64,000 bases of DNA from assembly GCA_949361645.1 (NCBI GenBank), contig OX442437.1, forward strand, positions 5,164,026 through 5,228,025. The letters run 5' to 3'. Under the pieces are notes generated by a model that saw only the letters and a program-made list of their open reading frames with translations, searched no databases and was not told the DNA's origin. Positions 45,101 through 55,287 of the stretch are shown here, piece by piece. This DNA is from Spongilla lacustris (lineage: Eukaryota; Porifera; Demospongiae; Spongillida; Spongillidae). Made by a program: the position numbers and the translations under genes. The first letter of the stretch is position 1. Each line of letters opens with the position of its first letter.

Positions 45101-48100
45101 ACCAGGTGGGTGGGGGTGGAGAGTTTGACAAGAGGATTCCAAAATCTGGTCTTGAAATTTGGGAGAAATAAGGGAGATGGGGCCCCTAAGATAGGGGGCC
45201 CATAAGATATAGGGAGAGGGGGGCCCATAAGATATAGGGAGAGGGGGGCCCTAAGTTTTTTTTTTGACAATTCAATCTTTTCTGAGTATTAGACCATTTA
45301 TAAGATGTGACAACTTTCCACAAACACACATTTCGATAAATGGGGGCCGCCATAATCAACCACCTTTGCAAGTCTTGGGATCTGACTGTATACAAGTTGG
45401 TAAATGGATTGGAATATTTCGAAGCAAAGATTAACAACAGCCACAGCTGGAGCAGCAACAGCCACAGCTGGAGCAGCAACAGCCACAGCTGGAGAAGCAA
45501 CAGTGCAGGCCCAGGAAATTGTCATCAGGTCTAGTGCAGGTGGATTACATCATCGTTATGCTGCCCAAAGCCAAACCTTGAAGGGTATTTTGAAAGTACT
45601 ATCGATTGCTGATGAAGACATCACCCTGCTATCATTATTACTACCTAATTATTTATGGGGGATGAAATGTTGGTGGGTAAGGATGGAGGGTATCTCCCTT
45701 CTTTCGGAACATAACGAATTTTGAATTTTGAGGATGGGTGCCCAACAGCCCCTCCTCCCCATGTGAATTACCATATCCTTCCAACAAGCACTTTCCCAGC
45801 ATCCACACAACAGCACAGAACCCCACCCACTGCACGATGTTGTAGCCCACCAGGTACATCTTCCGAGCTACCCCGGCCCCTACAAGGGGGAGCGACACAA
45901 AGTTAAAGTGGCCCCCCTGTATACAGCAGACTGATTACATTTCATGTAGGCATCAAATTTTTTCAGCTCTTTCTCTATGGCTTCTATCTGCTTCTTCTGA
46001 TGCTCTTCCTTCAGCTGTCGGACAAAGTGACCAATCAGTGCACAGTGCATGCATCCACAAGGTGCATACAAATGTGGTCACTAGTGGACCCCCTGCTTTA
46101 TGGTCATTAGTGGACCCCCTGCTTTATGGTCACTAGAGGACCCCCTGCTTTATGGTCATTAGTGGACCCCCTGCTTTATGGTCACTAGTGGAGCCTCAGT
46201 AAATTGTGACGCTACATATGCTTTGAAAAATATCACTTTAATTTTTTTACATGTGCACCAGGGGTGTGTGCACTGGTGCAGCTTATGTGTGTACTCTTAC
46301 AAGCTACATACACCAGGGGTGTGTGCACTGGTGCAGCTTATGTGTGTACTCTTACAAGCTCTACATACACCAGGGGTGTGTGCACTGGTGCAGCTTATGT
46401 GTGTATTCTTACAAGCTACATACACCAGGGGTGTGTGCACTGGTGCAGCTTATGTGTGTACTCTTACAAGCTACATACACCAGGGGTGTGTGCACTGGTG
46501 CAGCTTATGTGTGTACTCTTACAAGCTACATACACCAAACAGCTTACATACCAGTAAACAGCTCTAAAACAGCACTGTGCAAAATACACATGATTGGTGA
46601 CACACAGTCCTATTGTTAGCACCCTTGAAACTCAAAGCCATATCATACAGCATGTGGATATGAGGTGTGCCCAGGCACCTGGCCATATCATACAGCATGT
46701 GGATATGAGGTGTGCCCAGGCACCTGGCCATATCGTACAGCATGTGGATATGAGGTGTGCCCAGGCACCTGGCCATACCGTACAGCATGTGGATATGAGG
46801 TGTACCCAGGCACCTGGCCATATCGTACAGCATGTGGATATGAGGTGTGCCCAGGCACCTGGCCATATCGTACAGCATGTGGATATGAGGTGTGCCCAGG
46901 CACCTGGCCATACCGTACAGCATGTGGATATGAGGTGTACCCAGGCACCTGGCCATATTGTACAGCATGTGGATATGAGGTGTACCCAGGCACCTGGCCA
47001 TATCGTACAGCATGTGGATATGAGGTGTGCCCAGGCACCTGGCCATATCGTACAGCATGTGGATATGAGGTGTGCCCAGGCACCTGGCCATATCGTACAG
47101 CATGTGGATATGAGGTGTGACCAGGCACCTGGCCATATTGTACAGCATGTGGATATGAGGTGTGCCCAGGCACCTGGCCATATCATACAGCATGTGGATA
47201 TGAGGTGTGCCCAGGCACCTGGCCATATCGTACAGCATGTGGATATGAGGTGTGCCCAGGCACCTGGCCATACCATACAGCATGTGGATATGAGGTGTAC
47301 CCAGGCACCTGGCCATATCGTACAGCATGTGGATATGAGGTGTGCCCAGGCACCTGGCCATATCGTACAGCATGTGGATATGAGGTGTGCCCAGGCACCT
47401 GGCCATACCGTACAGCATGTGGATATGAGGTGTGACCAGGCACCTGGCCATATCGTACAGCATGTGGATATGAGGTGTGCCCAGGCACCTGGCCATATCG
47501 TACAGCATGTGGATATGAGGTGTACCCAGGCACCTGGCCATATTGTACAGCATGTGGATATGAGGTGTGCCCAGGCACCTGGCCATATCGTACAGCATGT
47601 GGATATGAGGTGTGCCCAGGCACCTGGCCATATCGTACAGCATGTGGATATGAGGTGTGCCCAGGCACCTGGCCATATCGTACAGCATGTGGATATGAGG
47701 TGTGCCCAGGCACCTGGCCATATCGTACAGCATGTGGATATGAGGTGTGCCCAGGCACCTGGCCATATCGTACAGCATGTGGATATGAGGTGTACCCAGG
47801 TACCTGGCCATACCGTACAGCATGTGGATATGAGGTGTACCCAGGCACCTGGCCATATCGTACAGCATGTGGATATGTAGTGTTCCCCAGTAGTTGAGTT
47901 CACCACTGAAATGCCAGCCCCACCCCTTCCAGTTTCTCCAACTCAAGTGTAGTTGTGTGGGAGTGGTATGTGGGAGTGGTGGGGTATGTGGCCTCCCTTG
48001 TCACAAAACAAACATACGTAATGTTGCATACACTTCAGCAAATGACACCCCCACTCCTGTAGGCTAGGCAACGAAAAATAAACTACCACTACCACCTTGA

Positions 48101-48992
48101 TATCAAAGAGTTTGGAGACAAGCTGCTTTGATCCCAATTACTTCTATTAATAATCTATTACTAATCTTATACAGCCCAATTACTTCTATTAATAAGCTTT
48201 GTATACATCAGCCAACACACCCAATGCAGGCAATTAGCACGACTAGTTATTTAGACTGCAACCTAGATACTGTGAATAGAAGATGCCGCAATGCAGTTGA
48301 ACTGAATTTGAACAGAGCAAGCCTACACTGTGCACACACACCACACACCAGGATATGCATACAGCTTAGCAATTAAGAGGTGCCAAATAGCATAATTAAA
48401 ATAACATTGGCTCCTCTATTGGTTTGCTGAGGATGACCACACCCACAGAGACCACTCCCTAGGGCCCACATCCCAAGTGTGGTGTTACCCCCTCTGCTTT
48501 CCACTCCCGCAATGGGTCCAATTTGGAGGGAGGGGCCGATATTAATACAGACAAAGGTAATTGCTGTTCATAGCAATTAATTGACATAAACACCTTCGCC
48601 TGAACAGGTATGTTATATATATATATATTTAAATTTAAAATTTTTTGCAGGCATAGCATATCATATTGGAGTTATATTGTGATTGGTCGTATTAGCCAAA
48701 CCTCATGTGTTCTTTAAAAATTGTATTCGTACTTTGAAGTAGGGAAATCTCTAGTGACACCATATGACATCATATGGCTGCTTTACTCTGTCATACTGGC
48801 AAGTGTACACATTGGTGACTTCATTTTTAGTAACTTCATTAATATTCTAAGGGTTGATGTTGCCATGTTTAGAAGGTCATGTGCAAACAATGCATGTAGC
48901 TGCACACACACAACACACAGTTGTTGAAAATGTTGATTTACATGTATAGATAAGATGCCATTATTTAAGTGCTAGTTTCACTGGTACACTAC

Positions 48993-49048
<56 letters not shown>

Positions 49049-49279
49049 TCCTTTTCTGTGGGTATGGGAGATGCAGACTCTATCTCACCAGAGACATGGG
49101 AATGGGACTTGTGAAAACACCATAGTAACACACGTACTACACCAGGGTACAGTACGTGCCCTTTGAGTGCAAACCTTGGTATGCCGTTGTTGTGACAACA
49201 TGTTTACATGTGTACAGTCGTGGTGTGTATATTGATGTGTAGTGTGTGCTATGCATGTGCGGTGTGTATGTGTGTATGG

Positions 49280-49341
<62 letters not shown>

Positions 49342-50832
49342 ATGCATGTGTGGTGTGTGTGTGTATGGGTGTGTGTGATGTGTAAGTGTGCTATGTTTAC
49401 ATGTATTGTGTGTTGTGTGTACATACATGTACATGTATATGGGTATGTGTGTGGTGTATGTGTGGTGTGTAAACTGTTACCACTGGCCCCCATATCTACC
49501 ACTGGCCCCCATACCTACCACTGGCCCCCATACTTACCACTGGCCCCCATACCTACCACTGGCCCCCATACTTACCACTGGCCCCCATACCTACCACTGG
49601 TCCCCATACCTACCACTGGCCCCCATACCTACCACTGGCCCCCATACCTACCACTGGCCCCCATACCTACCACTGGCTCCCATATCTACCACTGGCCCCC
49701 ATACCTACCACTGGCCCCCCTACCTACCACTGGCCCCCATACCTACCACTGGCCCCCATACCTACCACTGGCCCCCATACCTACCACTGGCCCCCCTACC
49801 TACCACTGGCCCCCATACCTACCACTGGCCCCCATACCTACCACTGGCCTCCATACCTACCACTGGCCCCCATACCTACCACTGGTCCCCATACCTACTT
49901 GCTTCTTTGACTTCTCTTCTTCTTCTTCGTCAGAGCTCTCACTCTTCAGGCGATCAAAGTCCACACGTAGCCAAGATAGCCGCTCTCGTGCATGCTGCAA
50001 GCGGGGCCACTCCTTGGCTATGTCACACACAAGCAGACATGTACACACATATAGGGGCCACTCCTTGGCTATGTCACACACAAGCAGACATGTACACACA
50101 TATAGGGGCCACTCCTTGGCTATGTCACACACAAGCAGACATGTACACACATATAGCACAAATACACACACATACGGAGCACAAACAAATCCTCCATAAT
50201 TGTGCATGTAACAGCATTCAGACAGCCATGTTTTCATAGGCCTCTGCACGCCATGTTTTCATAGGCCTCAGCATGCCATGCAGAAAATGGTCCCAACTAG
50301 TCCGCTTGATAGCAAAAACTACACCTGCCTGCATCATATTCCCCCCCCCCCCACACACACACACACCTTTATTCCCTCCTGGGGCATTAATTAGAAATGA
50401 CTGTGCATAAGGATTAGAGGTAGCAGTTGTGCACAAATTGACTAACCTTCTTTCTTTAGCAATCGAAACTCCACCTCCTTTGGAGACAGTGTCATACGAC
50501 AATTCTAGGAAAAGCAATATATAGAACGACCACTTGAAAATCAGTCCCCCTTCCACCATGCCAGGCAGGTGGCCGGCCATCTTCTTGCCGTGAAGATGGC
50601 AACCCTCCCATTCCCATGCTTTCATTCCCATGGTGCTCTTATTCCCATGTCCCCATTCCCATCGTGGTCCCATTCCCATGGTGCCCCCATTCCCATGCTC
50701 ACATTCCCACGGTGCTCTCACTCACCTCTGTATTGACAGCATCATAGAACTCCAAATCAAATCCGTACATATTCTGCCCCGATGCTCCGGTCCCCAGACC
50801 TGCAACGATAAACAAATCTTCCACTGGCGAAA

Positions 50833-50928
<96 letters not shown>

Positions 50929-51270
50929 AGAACCATTCACACACGTGGCAATATACGCACATACACATACTCTCAGCATAAAGCATAAACACATGGAAAT
51001 TAAGTCAGTGAATTCATGTATCGTGGAGCGTTAACTGGCTTACATACATTTGAAAGAGATTGATTTTTCCTTGATCGTAAAATCAGGTTTCTACGGCGAA
51101 TTTCGAGACCAAAAGAGAAAGGGAGAGGTATCGTATTTTATTTAATGCCCATGTTAGTGTATACAATACAATCTTACGCCCTCTGGCCATATCTGTACTC
51201 GCAATGTTATTAGTCCATCCCTTTGTGCCCAAAGCACAGCCGGTGAGAGGCACTTCTGTTCTCTAACCAT
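39167..51270 (-). CDS. HACD3: 3-hydroxyacyl-CoA dehydratase 3 (CS domain + HACD)
   Basis: Exons in transcript order: 51178-51270, 51048-51090, 50726-50799, 50447-50504, 49899-50017, 45939-46014, 45772-45879, 44502-44629, 42872-42984, 42528-42634, 40571-40705, 39167-39240; in phase for 375 residues (human 362). Residues 1-95 form a p23/CS domain (LSPAVLWAQRDGLITLRVQI, FTIKEKSISFK, YGFDLEFYDAVN). An acidic and coiled-coil linker follows (RLSWLRVDFDRL, SSDEEEEEK, LKEEHQKKQIEAIEKELKKF). The HACD membrane domain then has six hydrophobic segments with PVVWALFLVWSLIELVRY and WVRYTAWIPLYPMGFLAE, and the C-terminus is basic (QERKRKLKKIK), as in HACD3. It would dehydrate 3-hydroxyacyl-CoA in very-long-chain fatty-acid elongation in the ER. 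Coding is 1.1 kb of 12.1 kb; introns are swollen by minisatellites. Confidence 0.92.
39430..39566. repeat. 27-bp minisatellite
   Basis: Five units of AATTCTAATTAACATCAGCT + CATTAAT in HACD3 intron 11. Confidence 0.9.
39908..40050. repeat. About 26-bp repeat
   Basis: Six imperfect units of GGTTAGTAAGCCATCCTTAA in HACD3 intron 11. Confidence 0.85.
41592..41815. repeat. 27-bp minisatellite
   Basis: Eight units of ACCTTAATGTGTGGTACTGT in HACD3 intron 10. Confidence 0.92.
41930..42305. repeat. Compound 22/33-bp minisatellite
   Basis: Units of CACACAGGTGCCATAAGG with and without an added GTGCCCATAG, arranged in a higher-order pattern (the 41935-42110 block is repeated at 42065-42240). HACD3 intron 10. 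Confidence 0.88.
43005..43560. repeat. About 22-bp minisatellite near the exon 9 acceptor
   Basis: About 25 units of GGGGAACCAGTGTACAGGGG. On the sense strand this is pyrimidine-rich and ends about 20 bases before the HACD3 exon 9 acceptor. Confidence 0.92.
43561..43752. repeat. AGTCCCCAGTCCTACATCAA degenerate repeat
   Basis: Five imperfect units of 30-35 bp following the 22-bp array. Confidence 0.75.
44007..44060 (-). other. Candidate in-frame cassette exon of HACD3
   Basis: 54 nt with a good acceptor (TTTTCTAG) and donor (AAG|GTAATG), phase 0 on both sides, encoding IQGRISLSSVVIRGRVWK. Inclusion between exons 8 and 9 would add 18 residues in a membrane domain where other HACD proteins have none. 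It may be chance. Confidence 0.25.
44383..44462. repeat. CACATGCACACATACATG repeats
   Basis: CA-rich units in HACD3 intron 8, next to a G-run at 44325-44340. Confidence 0.85.
44748..44918. repeat. 20-bp minisatellite
   Basis: About nine units of ATGCAGTAACATGTACACAC in HACD3 intron 7. Confidence 0.92.
45434..45494. repeat. 18-bp triplicate
   Basis: Three units of AACAGCCACAGCTGGAGC in HACD3 intron 7. Confidence 0.9.
46076..46192. repeat. 28-29-bp repeat
   Basis: Four units of GGACCCCCTGCTTTATGGTC in HACD3 intron 5. Confidence 0.9.
46256..46540. repeat. 55-57-bp minisatellite
   Basis: Five units beginning CCAGGGGTGTGTGCACTGGT in HACD3 intron 5. Confidence 0.92.
46638..47882. repeat. 45-bp minisatellite, about 27 units
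   Basis: Highly uniform units (GGCCATATCGTACAGCATGT, GGATATGAGGTG, CCCAGGCACCT). Since 45 is divisible by three and the unit has no stop in most frames, ORFs of 420-460 codons appear on both strands; these are artefacts. Lies in HACD3 intron 5. Confidence 0.95.
48996..49340. repeat. Two (GT)n microsatellites
   Basis: 48996-49045 and 49277-49340, in HACD3 intron 5. Confidence 0.93.
49484..49898. repeat. 19-bp minisatellite built from a splice donor
   Basis: About 22 units of CCCCATACCTACCACTGGC. On the sense strand the unit starts GTAGGTATGGGG, identical to the HACD3 exon 5 donor at 49898, so the donor-like sequence is repeated along the 5' end of intron 5. Confidence 0.9.
50003..50158. repeat. 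51-bp repeat spanning a splice acceptor, three units
   Basis: Each unit (GGGGCCACTCCTTGGCTATG then GTCACACACAAGCAGACATG...) contains the HACD3 exon 5 acceptor (sense ACATAG|CCAAGGAGTGGCCCC) and the first 15 coding bases. Acceptors fall at 50017 (used in the model), 50068 and 50119. Confidence 0.9.
50600..50725. repeat. About 16-18-bp repeat at a donor
   Basis: Units of CATTCCCATGGTGC type immediately downstream (sense) of the HACD3 exon 3 donor. Confidence 0.75.
50840..50927. repeat. (CA)n microsatellite
   Basis: About 43 CA units in HACD3 intron 2. Confidence 0.95.
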
Positions 51271-51410
51271 AACTAGTTTTAAAGGGGTTATGAAAAAAAA
51301 CAGGTCGACCGTTCTATTTGGGAGGAGCTCAATATGACGTCAGGCCTCAGCGGACGTGCAAGTAAATACAAAGATTAGGCCTGCAGCAATCAACCTAAAA
51401 TCTTGATTCA
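51271..51410. promoter_or_regulatory. Shared divergent promoter region
   Basis: 140 bp between the HACD3 ATG (minus) and the PHYHD1 ATG (plus). Contains TGACGTCA-like sequence (ATATGACGTCAGGC at 51332-51345), resembling a CRE/ATF site; no TATA box seen. Confidence 0.55.
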
Positions 51411-54400
51411 ATGGCAAGCTATGCTTACGAGGTCGGGAGGTTCCAAGTGACAGCACAGATGAAAGAGCAGTTCGAAAGAGACGGCTACGTTATCATACGG
51501 TATGCAGTATACTGATCCTCACCGCGGACTCCCGTGCCTCTATCATCACCACCACCGTCTTCTTGCATGAATGATATAGGTCAGTCTTGAGTGATGAGGA
51601 GTTGGGGCGTCTCAAGGAGGCTCTAGAAAACGATGACGGCATCATGAAACACTCGTACGTGGTGGGAGACGACAGAGGACGGTGCAACCGAATGTGCCTA
51701 TGGAACCACCCGGGAGACGACATTACGGGGATGGTCGGTCGCTCCGAGAAGGTGGCAGGCACCATGGAGAAGGTCAGCAACAGCAACATCGGTCCCTGGG
51801 GGGCGCGTGCACGTGCGATTTAGTTTCTGTGCTCACAATCACCCCGGGGTGCATGGGCATGCAGGACGGCCGCGACTCGCACTCCTTTTCTCGTAGCTGC
51901 TGGGCGGAGAGGTGTACCATTACCATACCAAATTGATGATGAAAGAGGCGCGGACTGGAGGCGCATTTGTCTGGCATCAAGATTACGGGTGAGGGATGCA
52001 TCAAGATTACGGGTGAGGGCACGAGTGGGGGCTGGCTAGAATAAGGGGAGCGAGGAGGGAGCAGATGGAGGAAGAATTAAATATAGAAGTTATTGATGCA
52101 TGGTAACAGAATGACAGACATCATTTAAGTTAACATCATTTAAGTTAACATCATTGATGTGCACATTGCTACCAATGTTATACTACCATTTGTTGCACAG
52201 TAAATTAACTGATTATAGAATGTCACTATGACATTCTGTTGCTGAGATACATTTAATCACAATCGCGTAGTATTATGTCATATCATAACCTCTATAGAGA
52301 GGGAGAGAGAGAGATTAGGAGGAAGGAAAAGCAGTGTGGGGAGGAGGGACTGGAGACACGTGCCTTAGCAATACGCTAGCTTCTAACTCTCCACAGGTAC
52401 TGGTACAAGAACGGATGTCTATTTCCTCATATGGGAACAGTATTCATTGCCATTGATCGGAGCGACAAGGAAAATGGCTGCCTCAAAGTAAGTTAAAATA
52501 CTTGTCACGATTTTTTTGACCACCGAGTCTCCCTTCGGCACAGCTTCGTACATAAGAGTTCCCAAAATGGGTGGGTGTGGTCTAAGAGAGTAGGTGTGGG
52601 TGACAGGAAGGGGATGGGCATCAGGCGCATGGGCAGGATGTGTGGGCAGTGAGAGTGAGGGTGAGGGTATCCATAACACAGGATCCAGGATGGAAACCAA
52701 TTGCTTCCTAGCCTCGGATCCTGGTTTGTGTGCCAGAAACCCTGCATGCCTCTTCATGCTGTGAAGGGTTACCATATGTCTCTCTCCTCTTCTAGCTGTG
52801 AAGGGTTGCCATATCTCTAATACAGGTCCTTAGGGGCTCCCATGCTGTGAAGGGTTACCATATCTCTAATACAGGTCCTTAGGGGCTCCCATGCTGTGAA
52901 GGGTTGCCATATCTCTAATACAGGTCCTTAGGGGCTCCCATGCTGTGAAGGGTTACCATATCTCTAATACAGGTCCTTAGGGGCTCCCATGCTGTGAAGG
53001 GTTACCATATCTCTAATACAGGTCCTTAGGGGCTCCCATATCTCTAATACAGGTCCTTAGGGGCTCCCATATCTCTAATACAGGTCCTTAGGGGCTCCCA
53101 TGCTGTGAAGGGTTGCCATATCTCTAATACAGGTCCTTAGGGGCTCCCATGCTGTGAAGGGTTACCATATCTCTAATACAGGTCCTTAGGGGCTCCCATA
53201 TCTCTAATACAGGTCCTTAGGGGCTCCCATGCTGTGAAGGGTTGCCATATCTCTAATACAGGTCCTTAGGGGCTCCCATGCTGTGAAGGGTTACCATATC
53301 TCTAATACAGGTCCTTAGGGGCTCCCATATCTCTAATACAGGTCCTTAGGGGCTCCCATGCTGTGAAGGGTTGCCATATCTCTAATACAGGTCCTTAGGG
53401 GCTCCCATGCTGCAGGAAGGATAGAACACATCATGGTCGGAGGGCAGACAGGAGCTGACATGAAGCGGGTGGAACATCTGCAGAAGGTGAGTCCTTTGTC
53501 ACACCCCTCTGGGACACGTGCCACACCCCTGTGGGACACGTGCCACACCCCTGTGGGACACGTGCCACACCCCTGTGGGACACGTGCCACACCCCTCTGG
53601 GACACGTGCCACACCCCTCTGGGACATGTAAATATTGGTAAAATCAATAGTGGTGACTTGGGGGCTGGGTGGTAATGATATGCGGAGTGGTTTCTGAATA
53701 TGACCATAATTTTAATCTTTATTAAAAGTATGCACTCTTATGTATTTATAAATCAAGCACCTCAAAATTTAACCTTTGCATTAGGTAGCATGAGTAATTG
53801 GTCCACATACCCCAACCATTCCACATGCACACAGAGGCGTCAGTGCAATCATTTTAACCGGCTGCTCTCCATTTTAAAACGTGCACACTACACACCACCA
53901 AACAATACACATTAGGTCACATGACAATACATGTTTGGTCACATGACAATACACGTTTGGTCACATGACAATACACGTTTGATCAAAACACTTGCGAACA
54001 CAACACACATACTGTATGTGGCATGCATTATAGTGTAATCCCCTGAAATAAGGCTACACACACACTTACACATACACATACACACACACATACACACACA
54101 TACAACACACACACCACACACACACACACATACACACACACACATACACACACACATACAACACACACACACACATACAACACACACACACACATACACA
54201 CACACATACACACACACACACATACACATACACACACACACACACTCACACACCACAAAGGTGCTACCACTGGTAGATGTGGAGCTGGACCCTGGAGACG
54301 CTGTGTACTTCCACTGCAACCTTCTGCACCGCAGCGATGCCAACCACAGTGACCGCAGGAGGTGGGCTTTCCTCATAGCCTACAACAGGGCCTCCAATAA

Positions 54401-55190
54401 CCCAGTGGAGGTGCACCACCATCCCCAGTACACACCTCTGGCCAAGGTTAGCCCAGCTGAAGGTCACACCATTAACCCTGTAGCTTTGGGAAAGACCTAA
54501 CTTAAAAATTACATCTCTGTGTCTGACCCATGACCATAAACTACAGAGTGCTAGCTAACAAGTCCAGGTGGCATGCACAGATCTCTAGTTATAGGTCTAG
54601 ATAACTCAGATGTCCAGTCTGGTTACATCACTGGAGCTTTTGTGCAGGTTGGGCAAGGTTGACTTGTCCTCGCATGGCTTCTGCTATTACTTAATTAAGA
54701 ATCACAAATATGTGCTATCACTTGCTAGAAACCTTCTATTGATCCCAAAGGCATAGCGCCAAAGCAATGGTTGCAAGGCAGCCTTTAGTATGATTGCAAG
54801 GCAGCCTTTAGTATGGTTGCAAGGCAGCCTTTAGTATGAGTGTGGTGCGTATGCCTTATATTTACTTGTACCTCATAGCATTTGTTCACTTATAATTGAG
54901 GTGAGGGGAAGAGGGAAAGAGGGGTGAGGGTAAAGTCTTTGTTGCCTTAAATACAGACCTTATCAGAAGGGTTAATAATGCATATTGCAGTCTGCATTTT
55001 ATGAACATGGTAACTAATTTAAATATTCATGTACACGTGGCACCCAAACGATTCAAACGCATACTTATTAATCTGCTGACTTCAGGTTCCGGACGAAGCT
55101 ATTCTCAGTTGCGTCGAGAAAGGCCTTTCAGGTAAAGACTTCATGAACCCTGCCGATGACAAGACGTCCGTGGGGCGGCTCGCGCCGTGA
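51411..55190 (+). CDS. PHYHD1: Phytanoyl-CoA dioxygenase domain protein
   Basis: Seven exons: 51411-51499, 51580-51772, 51897-51988, 52397-52487, 53391-53486, 54261-54446, 55086-55190, in phase for 283 residues (human 291). Fe(II)/2-oxoglutarate oxygenase features: [14 protein letters not shown] at the start, [26 protein letters not shown] with the HxD iron ligands (His121, Asp123), [18 protein letters not shown], and the distal His in [11 protein letters not shown] followed by [11 protein letters not shown]. The family hydroxylates a carbon using O2 and 2-oxoglutarate; the PHYHD1 substrate is not known with certainty. The stop TGA overlaps a poly(A) signal (AATAAA at 55190-55195). Two exon-intron junctions carry tandem repeats made from splice-site sequence. 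Confidence 0.92.
51972..52020. repeat. Duplication of the exon 3 end and donor
   Basis: ATCAAGATTACGGGTGAGGG occurs twice in tandem (about 25 bp apart): once at the PHYHD1 exon 3 donor and once just inside the intron, giving two equal GT donors. Confidence 0.85.
52778..53412. repeat. 49/31-bp minisatellite containing the exon 5 acceptor
   Basis: About 13 units. Each holds CTCTAATACAG followed by GTCCTTAGGGGCTCCCAT, which is the 3' splice site and first codons (VLRGSH) of PHYHD1 exon 5. Long units add TGCTGTGAAGGGTTACC; short 31-bp units lack it. Only the last copy (53391) continues into the exon. Confidence 0.92.
53495..53630. repeat. 22-bp minisatellite next to a donor
   Basis: Six units of CACACCCCTGTGGGACACGT starting ten bases downstream of the PHYHD1 exon 5 donor. 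Confidence 0.9.
54055..54260. repeat. CA-rich microsatellite abutting an acceptor
   Basis: ACACACACATAC units run directly to the PHYHD1 exon 6 acceptor (CACCACAAAG), which has almost no polypyrimidine tract. Confidence 0.92.
54765..54838. repeat. 23-bp repeat
   Basis: Three units of GGTTGCAAGGCAGCCTTTAG in PHYHD1 intron 6. Confidence 0.88.
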
Positions 55191-55287
55191 ATAAATCTGT
55201 ATTATATATATATATCTTGACATTGTGTACACCGTATATTGTAATTAACCAATTTTAATTTTATTTTTGGTTTTAAACGGTTTTAAG

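Noticed and set aside
46638..47882. Regular 45-bp array considered as a CRISPR array
   Set aside because: No unique spacers between repeats; eukaryotic minisatellite.
46564..47946. 460-codon and 428-codon ORFs on both strands
   Set aside because: They are produced by a 45-bp tandem repeat whose period is divisible by three; no domain, and it lies in a HACD3 intron.
49246..50239. Pro/Thr-rich ORFs of about 300 codons on the plus strand
   Set aside because: They run through the 19-bp array and antisense to HACD3 exon 5; no domain.
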